A stretch of DNA of 64,000 nucleotides. Origin: Mycolicibacterium boenickei (GTDB lineage Bacteria; Actinomycetota; Actinomycetes; Mycobacteriales; Mycobacteriaceae). The stretch is taken from NCBI RefSeq assembly GCF_010731295.1, contig NZ_AP022579.1, forward strand, positions 3,348,001-3,412,000. Direction: 5' to 3'. This document shows positions 8,681 through 19,235 of this stretch, in pieces (within the stretch, counting starts at the first letter, position 1; each line of letters begins with the position of its first letter). Position numbers and translations under genes: made by a program. The notes under the pieces were generated by a model that was given only the letters and a program-made list of their open reading frames with translations, was not told where the DNA came from and ran no database searches.

Positions 8681-9287
8681 GTATCGTCTTGAGGATCTGG
8701 CGCGCATTTCCGGCGTCAGCGCTCGCAATATCCGCGCTTATCGTGAGCGCGGACTGTTGGATTCGCCGCGCCGCGTCGGGCGCTCGGCGTACTACGGCGA
8801 GCGGCACCTGGCGCAGTTGACGGCGATCAGCCAGCTACTGGCCAAGGGTTTCAACTCGGCGCACATCGCCGAGTTCTTCGCAGGCTTGCGCAGCGGCAAG
8901 GACCTGCCCGGCGCCCTGGGGATCGAAGCTTCGGACTGGGGCCGTCCGAAAACACTGGCACTGAATGTGGATCCGGCCGACGATGATGTCCGCACCCTCG
9001 TGGACTTCGGGTTGCTACATATCGTCGACGGCGCCGTGGAGATGTCCGACCCGGCGCTGGCCGCACTGGTCGCCGACGCCGAGGACCAGCGGCGCTGCAT
9101 CCGCATCATCGCCCACCTCGCTCGGTCGACGGACGCGGCGATCGATCGGGTCGCCGAGTCGGTTGTCGATGCGCTCTCCGAATGCCGAGGCGGCTCGTCC
9201 GATACCGACCTGCGTGAGCTGGCCCGGGCCGTCGTCTCGGTCGGGCTGGAACGGTCCCTGCGGACGGGCCTGGCCACCGCCGATTAG
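8673..9287 (+). CDS. MerR family transcriptional regulator
   Basis: A 204-residue protein. The N-terminal winged helix is clear: YRLEDLARISGVSARNIRAYRERGLL (about 4-29) followed by RVGRSAYYGERHLAQL, the two elements by which MerR proteins bind and bend the promoter. Residues beyond ~75 form a C-terminal domain with no metal-binding cysteines, so it is not a metal sensor; it looks like the small-molecule-sensing class. The start is TTG at 8673 with GGAGGAC upstream; no ATG or GTG is available in frame before a TGA at 8637. The divergent MFS permease is the most likely target. Confidence 0.8.
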   Translation: MVEYRLEDLARISGVSARNIRAYRERGLLDSPRRVGRSAYYGERHLAQLTAISQLLAKGFNSAHIAEFFAGLRSGKDLPGALGIEASDWGRPKTLALNVDPADDDVRTLVDFGLLHIVDGAVEMSDPALAALVADAEDQRRCIRIIAHLARSTDAAIDRVAESVVDALSECRGGSSDTDLRELARAVVSVGLERSLRTGLATAD

Positions 9288-9957
9288 TCCGGCCCAGAAC
9301 CGGCTGGTGCAGCTGTGATCCCCGCCGGCGACATCCGCACGTCAGGCGCCATCGGAGCGATTCGTGTTGGCGGGATCGGGGTCGACGTCAACCACGTCCT
9401 CAAGCCGCGATTCGGCCGGTGGGACTGAAATTGTTACCGACGAGTAAGATAATCCAGCAAACTTTTTGTTCGGACGCTCAGGATTCGCTAGACAGAATCG
9501 GCCCGATTGTCTGCTGGTTCACGGCCACTTCGAGGCCTTCGATGTGGCGGAAAATTTAGATAACGATTCGATAACAATACTGCCTTGATCTGCGCAGTTG
9601 TGGCTACTCGACCGTAACCACCTGCCAACAGGACGTTTGTCCCGAATGGCTTTGGCCGCCAGTCGGTGCCGCGTTACGTTACCGGCGGTTACCCATGCGT
9701 AGAACTCGCCAGTAACCAATCTGGGCGGAAAACGCCCACTCCTTCTTATGACACTCTTAGTACGGCGGGAATGCGAGTGACACCGTCCGGAGACCTCCGG
9801 CGGCCTGTGTTCCAGCCTGATTCGACGCTGAATCGCCGTTGGCCTGTCGCCGGGCAGCCACACCGCCCCAGACACGCAGACACCGAAGACCGCACGCGAC
9901 AGCCATACGCGACCCCATTCACCGCAGAACCACAGCAGCACCGAGGAGATAGCGCCA
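9288..9957. other. 670-base non-coding region with the fas promoter
   Basis: No convincing gene is present; open frames here have no supporting start sites. The stretch 9430-9620 is markedly more A/T-rich than its surroundings. Between 9613 and 9716 five GTTAC/GTAAC pentamers occur, three of them clustered at 9675-9695. In M. tuberculosis the TetR-family activator FasR binds the fas-acpS promoter, so this long leader is where its operator should be. I cannot assign the exact site. A GAGGAG ribosome binding site at about 9942-9947 serves fas. Confidence 0.5.
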
Positions 9958-12900
9958 GTGACGATCTACGAACACGACCGGGTGTCCGCCGGTCGCAACG
10001 ACGATGAAGGATCCGTTGGTCGCCAGGCTGACTCCACCCATGCCCTCGTGGACCGGCTGAGCGCCGGAGAGCCCTACGCCGTGGCCTTTGGTGGCCAGGG
10101 CAGCGCCTGGCTGGAGACTCTTGAGGAACTGGTGTCCTCGGCCGGGATCGAGGCCGAGCTGGCGACCCTGGCCGGCGAGGCCGAATTGCTGCTCGAGCCG
10201 GTTGCCGCCGAACTCGTCGTGGTGCGGCCCATCGGGTTCGAGCCGCTGCAGTGGGTCCGGGCCCTGGCCGCCGAAGAGCCGGTGCCGTCCGACAAGCAGC
10301 TGACCTCGGCCGCTGTCTCGGTGCCTGGTGTGCTGCTCACCCAGATCGCCGCGGTGCGTGCCCTGGCACGACAGGGCATGGACCTGGTGGCCACCCCGCC
10401 GGTCGCCGTCGCCGGGCATTCCCAGGGCGTGCTGGCCGTCGAGGCTCTGGCCGCCAAGGGCGCCAAGGACGTGCAGCTGCTGGCGCTGGCGCAGCTGATC
10501 GGTGCCGCGGGCACCCTCGTGGCCCGTCGCCGCGGGATCACCGTGCTGGGTGACCGCCCGCCGATGGTTTCGGTGACCAATGCCGAGCCCGAGCGCATCT
10601 ACGAGCTGCTCGAAGAGTTCAGCCAGGACGTGCGCACCGTGCTGCCTCCGGTGCTGTCGATCCGCAACGGCCGGCGCTCCGTTGTGATCACCGGCACACC
10701 CGAGCAGCTGTCGCGGTTCGAGCTGTACTGCAACCAGATCGCTGAGAAGGAAGAGGCCGAGCGCAAGAGCAAAGTCCGCGGCGGCGCGGTCTTCGCCCCG
10801 GTCTTCGACCCGGTGCAGGTCGAGGTCGGTTTCCACACCCCGCGCCTGGCCGACGGCATCGAGATCGTCGCGCGTTGGGCCGAGGCCGTCGGCATCGACG
10901 TCGAGCTCGCCCGCGCGATGACCGAGGCCATCCTGGTCAGCCAGGTGGACTGGGTCGACGAGATCACCGAGATCAGCGAGGCCGGTGCCCGCTGGATCCT
11001 CGACCTCGGCCCCGGCGACATCCTGACCAGACTGACCGCCCCCGTGGTGCGCGGGCTCGGCATCGGGATCGTGCCCGCCGCCACCCGCGGTGGCCAGCGC
11101 AATCTGTTCACCATCGGCGCCGTGCCCGAGGTGGCCCGGCCGTGGTCGAGCTACGCCCCGACCGTGGTGAGCCTGCCCGACGGATCGGTCAAGCTCTCGA
11201 CCAAGTTCACCCGACTGACCGGACGCTCGCCGATTCTGCTGGCCGGTATGACCCCCACCACAGTCGACGCCAAGATCGTCGCGGCTGCAGCAAACGCGGG
11301 CCACTGGGCCGAACTCGCCGGCGGCGGGCAGGTCACCGAGCCGATCTTCAACGACCGCATCGCCGAGTTGGGCGATCTGCTGGAGCCCGGCCGGGCCATT
11401 CAGTTCAACACGCTGTTCCTCGATCCGTACCTGTGGAAGCTGCAGGTCGGCGGCAAGCGCCTGGTGCAGCGGGCCCGTCAGTCCGGCGCGCCGATCGACG
11501 GCGTCGTCGTCAGCGCCGGCATCCCGGACCTGGAAGAGGCGGTCGAGCTGATCGGCGAGCTGAATGATCTGGGCATCAGTCATGTGGTGTTCAAGCCGGG
11601 CACCGTCGAGCAGATCCGCTCGGTCATCCGGATCGCGGCCGAGGTGCCCACCAAGCCGGTGATCGTGCACATCGAGGGCGGCCGTGCCGGTGGTCACCAC
11701 TCGTGGGAGGACCTCGACGACCTGCTGCTGGCCACCTACTCCGAGCTGCGCAGCCGGTCCAACATCACCATTTGCGTCGGCGGCGGCATCGGCACCCCCG
11801 AGCGCTCCGCCGAGTACCTGTCCGGCCGCTGGTCGGCCGCCCACGGCTACCCGCTGATGCCGATCGACGGCATCCTGGTCGGCACCGCCGCCATGGCCAC
11901 CCTCGAGGCCACCACCAGCCCGCAGGTCAAGCAGCTGCTGGTGGACACCAAGGGCACCGAGGCATGGGTGGGTGCGGGCAAGGCTTCGGGCGGCATGGCC
12001 TCCGGCCGCAGCCAGCTCGGCGCCGACATCCACGAGATCGACAACACCGCGTCGCGTTGCGGCCGGCTGCTCGACGAGGTGGCCGGTGACGCCGAAGCGG
12101 TGGCCGCCCGCCGCGACGAGATCATCGCCGCGATGACCAACACCGCCAAGCCGTACTTCGGTGACGTCGCCGACATGACCTACCTGCAGTGGCTGCGCCG
12201 CTACATCGAACTGGCGATCGGCGAGGGCAACAGCACCGCCGACACCAAGCGCGACGACTCGCAGTGGCTGGACATCACCTGGCGGGACCGCTTCGAGCAG
12301 ATGCTCAAGCGCGCCGAAGCCCGTTTGCACGCACAGGATTTCGGTCCGATCGAGACCCTCTTCGACGACGAGCAGCTGCTCGAGGACCCGAAGGGCGCAC
12401 TGGCCGCGCTGGTCTCGGCCTACCCGGACGCCGCCTCCGTGCAGCTGCACCCGGCCGACGTGCCGTTCTTCGTCGAGCTCTGCAAGACGCTGGGCAAGCC
12501 GGTCAACTTCGTCCCGGTCATCGACAAGGACGTTCGCCGTTGGTGGCGCAGCGATTCGCTGTGGCAGGCCCACGATGCGCGCTACGACGCGGACCAGGTC
12601 TGCGTCATCCCCGGCACCGCCGCCGTGGCCGGCATCACCCGGGTCGACGAGCCCGTCGGTGAGCTGCTGGACCGCTTCGAGCAGGCCGCCGTCGACGAGG
12701 TGCTGGCCGCAGGCGCCCAGCCGCAGGCCGTGCTGTCGCGCCGTCAGGGCCGCGACGACGTCACCGGCCCGCTGGCGGTGTTGCTCGACGCCCCCGACGT
12801 GTTGTGGGCCGGTCGCACCTCGGTCAACCCGGTGCACCGGATCGCGCCGGCCGCCGAGTGGCAGGTGAACGAGAACCGTTCCGCCACAAACCCGTCCACC

Positions 12901-15900
12901 GGGGCCCGGCTCGAGGTCGCCGACGATCGGCACGTGGTGCTGTCGGTGCCGTTGTCGGGAACCTGGATCAACATCCGGTTCACCCTGACCGAGGCCATCC
13001 GCAGCGGTGGCGCACCGGTCGTCGAGGTCGCCGATGCCGCGACCGCGATGCGCTCGGTGCTCGCGATCGCCGCGGGTGTCGACGGACCGGACGCCCTGCC
13101 GCAGGTCGTCGACGGGACCGCCAAGGTCACCGTGGCGTGGAACCCCGAGCAGGTCGCCGATCACACCGGTGTCACCGCGACCTTCGGTGCGCCGCTGGCG
13201 CCGACGCTCACCGTCGTGCCGGACGCGCTGGTCGGACGCTGCTGGCCCGCGGTGTTCGCCGCGATCGGTTCGGCCGTCACCGACTCCGGATTCCCGGTCG
13301 TCGAGGGCCTGCTGAGCCTGGTGCACCTGGATCACGCCGCGCACCTGCTGGCTGAGCTGCCGACCGAGCCGGCCGAATTGACCGTCACCGCAACGGCTTC
13401 GGCCGCCACCGACACCGAGGTCGGCCGGGTGGTTCCGGTTGAGGTGGTCGTGAAGGCAGCCGATGGCACCGAGCTGGCGAAGCTGGAGGAGCGGTTCGCG
13501 ATCCGCGGCCGTACCGGCGAGACCGAGCTGACCGACCCGGTCCGGGCCGGTGGGGCGATCTCCGACAATGCCACCGACACCCCGCGCCGGCGCCGTCGCG
13601 ACGTCACGGTCGGTGCGCCCGTGGACATGCGGCCCTTCGCCGTGGTGTCCGGTGACCACAACCCGATCCACACCGACCGGGCAGCGGCGCTGCTGGCCGG
13701 CCTGGAATCGCCGATCGTGCACGGCATGTGGCTGTCGGCCGCGGCGCAGCACGTCCTGACCGCCACCGACGGCAAGCCGATTCCGCCGGCCAAGCTGGTC
13801 GGCTGGACCGCCCGCTTCCTGGGCATGGTCAAGCCGGGCGACGAGGTCGACTTCCGCGTCGACCGGGTCGGAATCGACGTCGGCGCAGAGGTTGTCGAGG
13901 TTCAGGCCCGCATCGGGTCCGAGCTGGTGATGGCCGCGACCGCGCGTCTGGCCGCACCCAAGACCGTCTACGCGTTCCCCGGCCAGGGCATCCAGTCCAA
14001 GGGGATGGGCATGGAGGTCCGGGCCCGGTCCAAGGCCGCCCGCAAGGTGTGGGACAAGGCCGACAAGTTCACCCGCGAGACGCTGGGCTTCTCGGTGCTG
14101 CACGTGGTCCGCGACAACCCCACGTCGTTGATCGCTTCCGGTGTGCACTACGAGCACCCCGAGGGCGTGCTGTACCTGACCCAGTTCACCCAGGTCGCCA
14201 TGGCCACCACGGCCGCGGCCCAGGTCGCCGAGATGCGTGAGCAGGGCGCGTTCGTCGAAGGCGCGATCGCCTGCGGTCACTCCGTCGGTGAGTACACCGC
14301 GCTGGCCTGCGTTTCCGGCGTCATCGAACTCGAAGGTCTGCTGGAGGCGGTGTTCCACCGCGGCTCCAAGATGCACGACATCGTGCCGCGTGACGAGCGG
14401 GGCCGGTCCAACTACCGGCTGGCTGCCATCAGGCCGTCGCAGATCGACCTCGCCGACGAGGACGTCGAGAGCTTCGTCGCCGAGATCGCCGAGCGCACAG
14501 GTGAATTCCTGCAGATCGTGAACTTCAACCTGCGCGGTTCGCAGTACGCGATCGCCGGAACCGTGCGCGGTCTGGAGGCGCTGGAGGAAGAGGTCGAGCG
14601 TCGTCGCGAGATCAGCGGCGGCAAGCGGTCGTTCATCCTGGTCCCCGGCATCGACGTGCCGTTCCACTCCAGCGTGCTGCGGGTGGGCGTGGACGACTTC
14701 CGGCGCAGCCTGGAACGCGTCCTGCCGCGCGACCGCGATCCGGAGTTGGTCGTCGGCCGCTACATCCCGAACCTGGTGCCCCGGCCGTTCACGCTGGACC
14801 GCGACTTCATCCAGGAGATCCGCGACCTGGTCCCGGCCGAGCCGCTCGACGAGATCCTCGCCGACTACGACACCTGGCGTAACGAGCGGCCGATCGAGTT
14901 GTGCCGCAAGATCGTCATCGAGCTGCTGGCTTGGCAGTTCGCCAGCCCGGTGCGCTGGATCGAGACCCAGGACCTGCTCTTCATCGAGGAGGCCGCGGGC
15001 GGACTCGGGGTGGAGCGGTTCGTCGAGATCGGTGTGAAGAACGCGCCGACGGTCGCCGGACTGGCCACCAACACGCTCAAGCTGCCCGAATACGCCCACA
15101 GCACCGTCGAGGTGCTCAACGCCGAGCGCGATGCCGCGGTGCTGTTCGCCAGCGACACCGATCCGGAGCCGGAGCCCGAGGTCGAAGAATCGGCCCCGGC
15201 GGCGGAATCCGAGTCTGCTCCTGCCGCCGAGGCAGCACCGGCTCCGGCGGCCGCACCTGCCGCCCCGTCCGGTGGCCCGCGGCCCGACGACATCACGTTC
15301 GACGCGGCCGACGCCACGGTGGGTCTCATCGCGCTGAGCGCCAAGATGCGCATCGACCAGATCGAGGCCCTGGACTCCATCGAGTCCATCACCGACGGTG
15401 CGTCCTCGCGTCGCAACCAGCTGTTGGTCGACCTGGGTTCCGAGCTGAACCTGGGCGCCATCGACGGTGCCGCCGAGGCGGATCTGGGCGCGCTCAAGGG
15501 ACAGGTCAGCAAGCTGGCCCGTACCTACAAGCCGTTCGGTCCGGTGCTCTCTGACGCCATCAACGATCAGTTGCGCACGGTGTTCGGGCCGTCGGGCAAG
15601 CGCCCGGGCTACATCGCCGAGCGGGTCACCAAGACCTGGGAGCTGGGTCCGGGCTGGGCCAAGCACGTCACCGTCGAGGTGGCGCTGGGCACCCGTGAGG
15701 GCAGCAGCGTTCGCGGCGGCGACCTGGGTGGTCTGCACCCGGGCGCGCTGGCCAGTGCGGCCGACGTCGACAAGGTCATCGATGCGGCGGTGGCTGCGGT
15801 CGGTGCCCGCCAGGGTGTGCCCGTGAGCCTGCCCTCGGCCGGCGGTGCCGGTGGTGGCGGCGTGGTCGATTCGGCCGCACTCAACGAGTTCGCCGAGAAG

Positions 15901-18900
15901 GTCACGGGTCCCGACGGCGTGCTGGCCTCGGCCGCGCGCACGATTCTGGGCCAGCTCGGCTTGGATGTTCCAGTCACCCCGTCCGATGGCTCCGCGACCG
16001 ATGCCGAACTGATCGACCTGGTCACCACCGAACTCGGTTCGGACTGGCCGCGATTGGTGGCTCCGGCGTTCGACGGCAAGAAGGCCGTCGTGTTCGACGA
16101 CCGCTGGGCCAGCGCCCGTGAGGACCTGGTCAAGCTGTGGCTCGCCGGCGAGGACGAGATCGACACCGAATGGCCGCGCCTGTCGGAGCGGTTCGAGGGT
16201 GCCGGGCATGCCGTTGCCACGCAGGCGAATTGGTGGCAGGGCAAGGCTCTCGCCGCCGGCCGTACCATCCACGCCTCGCTGTTCGGTCGCATCGCGGCCG
16301 GCGCTGAAAACCCCGGAACCGGTCGGTATTCCAACGAGGTCGCCGTGGTGACCGGTGCGTCGAAGGGCTCGATCGCCTCGGCGGTCGTCGGGCAGCTGCT
16401 CGACGGCGGCGCCACCGTCATCGCGACCACCTCGCGTCTGGACGACGATCGGTTGGCGTTCTACAAGGAGCTGTACCGCGAGAACGCCCGTTTCGGTGCC
16501 ACCCTGTGGGTGGTCCCGGCCAACATGGCGTCGTACTCCGACATCGACAAGCTGGTCGAGTGGGTCGGTAGCGAGCAGATCGAAAGCCTTGGGCCGCAAT
16601 CGATCCACCTCAAGGATGCGCAGACCCCGACGCTGCTGTTCCCGTTCGCCGCACCGCGCGTGGCCGGGGACCTGTCGGAGGCGGGTTCACGCTCCGAGAT
16701 GGAGATGAAGGTGCTGCTGTGGGCCGTTCAGCGGCTCATCGGCGGGCTGTCGACCATCGGTGCCGAGCGTGACATCGCCTCGCGTCTGCACGTGGTGCTC
16801 CCGGGCTCGCCGAACCGCGGCATGTTCGGTGGCGACGGTGCGTACGGCGAATCCAAGTCCGCGCTCGACGCGCTGGTGAACCGGTGGAGCGCCGAGTCGT
16901 CGTGGGCCGAGCGGGTCAGCCTGGCGCACGCGCTGATCGGCTGGACCAAGGGCACCGGACTGATGGGGCACAACGACGCCATCGTCAGCGCGGTCGAGGA
17001 AGCCGGTGTCACCACCTACAGCACCGCGGAGATGGCAGCCATGCTGCTGAACCTGTGCACGGTGGAGGCCAAGGTGGCCGCGGCTGAAGCGCCCATCAAG
17101 GCGGACCTGACCGGCGGTCTCGGCGACATCAAGATCGACATGGCCGAGCTGGCCGCCAAGGCCCGGGAAGACATGGAAGCCAAGGCTTCTTCGGCCTCCG
17201 AGGACGACGAGAACGAGGGCACGATCCCGGCCCTGCCGTCCCCGCCGCGCGGACACAACCCGGCGCCCGCGCCGGAGTGGGCCGATCTCGACGTCGACCC
17301 GGCCGACCTGGTGGTCATCGTCGGTGGCGCCGAGCTCGGACCGTACGGATCGTCGCGGACCCGCTTCGAGATGGAGGTCTCCGGCGAGCTGTCGGCGGCC
17401 GGTGTGCTGGAGCTGGCGTGGACGACCGGTCTGGTCAAGTGGGAAGACGACCCCAAGGCCGGCTGGTACGACACCCAGACCGGTGAGCTGGTGCCCGAAT
17501 CGGAGATCGTGGAGCGCTACCACGACGCCGTCGTAGAGCGTTGCGGTATCCGCGAGTTCGTCGACGACGGCGCGATCGATCCCGATCACGCCTCGCCGCT
17601 GCTGGTCAGCGTGTTCCTGGACAAGGACTTCTCGTTCGTGGTCTCCAGTGAGGCCGACGCCCGGGCGTTCGTGTCCTTCGATCCCGAGCACACTGTGGCC
17701 CGGCCGGTGCCGGACTCCAGCGACTGGCAGGTGATCCGCAAGGCGGGCACCGAGATTCGGGTTCCGCGCAAGACCAAGCTGTCGCGTACGGTCGGCGCCC
17801 AGATCCCCACCGGGTTCGACCCGACGGTGTGGGGCATCACCCCGGACATGGCCAACTCGATCGACCGGGTTGCGCTGTGGAACATCGTGGCGACCGTGGA
17901 TGCGTTCCTGTCCTCGGGCTTCACCCCGACCGAGCTGATGCGCTGGGTGCACCCGAGCCTGGTGGCGTCCACGCAGGGCACCGGCATGGGCGGCATGACC
18001 TCGATGCAGACCATGTACCACGGCAACCTGCTGGGCCGCGCCAAGCCGAACGACATCCTGCAGGAGGTGCTGCCGAACGTTGTTGCGGCACACGTCATGC
18101 AGAGCTACGTCGGTGGCTACGGCGCCATGGTCCACCCGGTCGGCGCCTGCGCCACCGCGGCGGTGTCGGTCGAGGAGGGTGTGGACAAGATCCGCCTCGG
18201 CAAGGCCGACCTGGTGATCGCAGGCGGCTTCGACGACCTGACGCTGGAAGCGATCATCGGCTTCGGTGACATGGCTGCCACGGCCGACACCGAGATGATG
18301 CGCGCCAAGGGCATCAGCGACTCGAAGTTCTCCCGTGCCAACGACCGTCGTCGCCTCGGCTTCCTGGAAGCCCAGGGTGGTGGCACCATCCTGCTGGCCC
18401 GCGGTGACCTCGCCGCCAAGATGGGCCTGCCGGTGCTGGCGGTCGTCGGCTACGCGCAGAGCTTCGCCGACGGTGTGCACACCTCGATCCCGGCTCCGGG
18501 CCTGGGTGCCCTTGGCGCCGGGCGCGGCGGCAAGGACTCGCAGCTGGCCCGCTCGCTGGCCAAGCTGGGCGTCGGCGCCGACGACATCGCGGTGATCTCC
18601 AAGCACGACACCTCGACGCTGGCCAACGATCCCAACGAGACCGAGCTGCACGAGCGGCTGGCCGACTCGATGGGTCGCTCGGCGGGCGCCCCGCTGTTCA
18701 TCGTCAGCCAGAAGACGCTGACCGGGCACGCCAAGGGCGGCGCCGCGGTGTTCCAGATGATGGGTCTGTGCCAGATCCTGCGCGACGGCGTCATCCCGCC
18801 GAACCGCAGCCTGGACTGCGTCGACGACGAGCTGGCCACCTCCGGCCACTTCGTCTGGGTGCGCGAAGCCCTCGACCTGCGTGGGAAGTTCCCGCTCAAG

Positions 18901-19200
18901 GCCGGTCTGGTCACCAGCCTCGGCTTCGGTCACGTGTCGGGTCTGGTTGCCCTGGTGCACCCGGAGGCGTTCATCGCGGCGCTGGATCCGGCCGAGCGCG
19001 ACGACTACCGCAAGCGTGCCGAGCAGCGCACGCTGGCCGGTCAGCGTCGACTGGCCGGGGCGATCGCCGGTGGGCGTCCGATGTACGAGAAGCCCGCCGA
19101 CCGCCGGTTCGACCACGATGTGCCGGAGAAGCGTCAGGAAGCAGCGATGTTGCTGAACGCGGACGCCCGACTCGGAGACGACGATCTCTATGTGCGGTGA
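9958..19200 (+). CDS. fas: Type I fatty acid synthase (FAS-I)
   Basis: A 3080-residue multidomain enzyme making C16-C26 acyl-CoA primers de novo, close to the usual mycobacterial length. Domains in order: acetyltransferase with GHSQG (Ser155); enoyl reductase around 420-860 (SPILLAGMTPTTVDAKI); dehydratase with SGDHNPIH (His1234); malonyl/palmitoyl transferase with AFPGQG and GHSVGE (Ser1442); an Ala/Pro/Glu-rich linker near 1730-1780; acyl carrier domain with DGASSRRNQLLVDLG (phosphopantetheine Ser1816, by alignment to the fungal GKST site); ketoreductase with VTGASKGSI (about 2130) and YGESK (Tyr2296, Lys2300); ketosynthase with VGACATAAVS (Cys2731), SKHD (His2883) and TGHAKGG (His2924). 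All catalytic residues are present and no frameshift is seen. The GTG start follows GAGGAG. acpS, whose product activates the carrier domain, is 35 bases downstream. Confidence 0.99.
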   Translation: MTIYEHDRVSAGRNDDEGSVGRQADSTHALVDRLSAGEPYAVAFGGQGSAWLETLEELVSSAGIEAELATLAGEAELLLEPVAAELVVVRPIGFEPLQWVRALAAEEPVPSDKQLTSAAVSVPGVLLTQIAAVRALARQGMDLVATPPVAVAGHSQGVLAVEALAAKGAKDVQLLALAQLIGAAGTLVARRRGITVLGDRPPMVSVTNAEPERIYELLEEFSQDVRTVLPPVLSIRNGRRSVVITGTPEQLSRFELYCNQIAEKEEAERKSKVRGGAVFAPVFDPVQVEVGFHTPRLADGIEIVARWAEAVGIDVELARAMTEAILVSQVDWVDEITEISEAGARWILDLGPGDILTRLTAPVVRGLGIGIVPAATRGGQRNLFTIGAVPEVARPWSSYAPTVVSLPDGSVKLSTKFTRLTGRSPILLAGMTPTTVDAKIVAAAANAGHWAELAGGGQVTEPIFNDRIAELGDLLEPGRAIQFNTLFLDPYLWKLQVGGKRLVQRARQSGAPIDGVVVSAGIPDLEEAVELIGELNDLGISHVVFKPGTVEQIRSVIRIAAEVPTKPVIVHIEGGRAGGHHSWEDLDDLLLATYSELRSRSNITICVGGGIGTPERSAEYLSGRWSAAHGYPLMPIDGILVGTAAMATLEATTSPQVKQLLVDTKGTEAWVGAGKASGGMASGRSQLGADIHEIDNTASRCGRLLDEVAGDAEAVAARRDEIIAAMTNTAKPYFGDVADMTYLQWLRRYIELAIGEGNSTADTKRDDSQWLDITWRDRFEQMLKRAEARLHAQDFGPIETLFDDEQLLEDPKGALAALVSAYPDAASVQLHPADVPFFVELCKTLGKPVNFVPVIDKDVRRWWRSDSLWQAHDARYDADQVCVIPGTAAVAGITRVDEPVGELLDRFEQAAVDEVLAAGAQPQAVLSRRQGRDDVTGPLAVLLDAPDVLWAGRTSVNPVHRIAPAAEWQVNENRSATNPSTGARLEVADDRHVVLSVPLSGTWINIRFTLTEAIRSGGAPVVEVADAATAMRSVLAIAAGVDGPDALPQVVDGTAKVTVAWNPEQVADHTGVTATFGAPLAPTLTVVPDALVGRCWPAVFAAIGSAVTDSGFPVVEGLLSLVHLDHAAHLLAELPTEPAELTVTATASAATDTEVGRVVPVEVVVKAADGTELAKLEERFAIRGRTGETELTDPVRAGGAISDNATDTPRRRRRDVTVGAPVDMRPFAVVSGDHNPIHTDRAAALLAGLESPIVHGMWLSAAAQHVLTATDGKPIPPAKLVGWTARFLGMVKPGDEVDFRVDRVGIDVGAEVVEVQARIGSELVMAATARLAAPKTVYAFPGQGIQSKGMGMEVRARSKAARKVWDKADKFTRETLGFSVLHVVRDNPTSLIASGVHYEHPEGVLYLTQFTQVAMATTAAAQVAEMREQGAFVEGAIACGHSVGEYTALACVSGVIELEGLLEAVFHRGSKMHDIVPRDERGRSNYRLAAIRPSQIDLADEDVESFVAEIAERTGEFLQIVNFNLRGSQYAIAGTVRGLEALEEEVERRREISGGKRSFILVPGIDVPFHSSVLRVGVDDFRRSLERVLPRDRDPELVVGRYIPNLVPRPFTLDRDFIQEIRDLVPAEPLDEILADYDTWRNERPIELCRKIVIELLAWQFASPVRWIETQDLLFIEEAAGGLGVERFVEIGVKNAPTVAGLATNTLKLPEYAHSTVEVLNAERDAAVLFASDTDPEPEPEVEESAPAAESESAPAAEAAPAPAAAPAAPSGGPRPDDITFDAADATVGLIALSAKMRIDQIEALDSIESITDGASSRRNQLLVDLGSELNLGAIDGAAEADLGALKGQVSKLARTYKPFGPVLSDAINDQLRTVFGPSGKRPGYIAERVTKTWELGPGWAKHVTVEVALGTREGSSVRGGDLGGLHPGALASAADVDKVIDAAVAAVGARQGVPVSLPSAGGAGGGGVVDSAALNEFAEKVTGPDGVLASAARTILGQLGLDVPVTPSDGSATDAELIDLVTTELGSDWPRLVAPAFDGKKAVVFDDRWASAREDLVKLWLAGEDEIDTEWPRLSERFEGAGHAVATQANWWQGKALAAGRTIHASLFGRIAAGAENPGTGRYSNEVAVVTGASKGSIASAVVGQLLDGGATVIATTSRLDDDRLAFYKELYRENARFGATLWVVPANMASYSDIDKLVEWVGSEQIESLGPQSIHLKDAQTPTLLFPFAAPRVAGDLSEAGSRSEMEMKVLLWAVQRLIGGLSTIGAERDIASRLHVVLPGSPNRGMFGGDGAYGESKSALDALVNRWSAESSWAERVSLAHALIGWTKGTGLMGHNDAIVSAVEEAGVTTYSTAEMAAMLLNLCTVEAKVAAAEAPIKADLTGGLGDIKIDMAELAAKAREDMEAKASSASEDDENEGTIPALPSPPRGHNPAPAPEWADLDVDPADLVVIVGGAELGPYGSSRTRFEMEVSGELSAAGVLELAWTTGLVKWEDDPKAGWYDTQTGELVPESEIVERYHDAVVERCGIREFVDDGAIDPDHASPLLVSVFLDKDFSFVVSSEADARAFVSFDPEHTVARPVPDSSDWQVIRKAGTEIRVPRKTKLSRTVGAQIPTGFDPTVWGITPDMANSIDRVALWNIVATVDAFLSSGFTPTELMRWVHPSLVASTQGTGMGGMTSMQTMYHGNLLGRAKPNDILQEVLPNVVAAHVMQSYVGGYGAMVHPVGACATAAVSVEEGVDKIRLGKADLVIAGGFDDLTLEAIIGFGDMAATADTEMMRAKGISDSKFSRANDRRRLGFLEAQGGGTILLARGDLAAKMGLPVLAVVGYAQSFADGVHTSIPAPGLGALGAGRGGKDSQLARSLAKLGVGADDIAVISKHDTSTLANDPNETELHERLADSMGRSAGAPLFIVSQKTLTGHAKGGAAVFQMMGLCQILRDGVIPPNRSLDCVDDELATSGHFVWVREALDLRGKFPLKAGLVTSLGFGHVSGLVALVHPEAFIAALDPAERDDYRKRAEQRTLAGQRRLAGAIAGGRPMYEKPADRRFDHDVPEKRQEAAMLLNADARLGDDDLYVR

Positions 19201-19222
19201 GTCCGTGCATGCAGCGGTGAGC

Positions 19223-19235
19223 TAGGTTCGCTTCC
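19223..19235 (+). promoter_or_regulatory. Leaderless-type promoter of acpS
   Basis: A TAGGTT -10 box at 19223-19228 is followed by exactly 7 bases and the ATG of acpS, so transcription would begin at the A of the start codon. This suggests acpS has its own internal promoter besides read-through from fas. Confidence 0.45.

Noticed and set aside
9666..10007. 113-codon plus-strand frame entering fas
   Set aside because: Overlaps the fas start out of frame and lacks a ribosome binding site.
9919..16608. 2229-codon open frame on the minus strand inside fas
   Set aside because: It is the exact shadow of the FAS-I gene; the product is Arg/Gly/His-rich without domains, as expected from GC-rich third-position bias.
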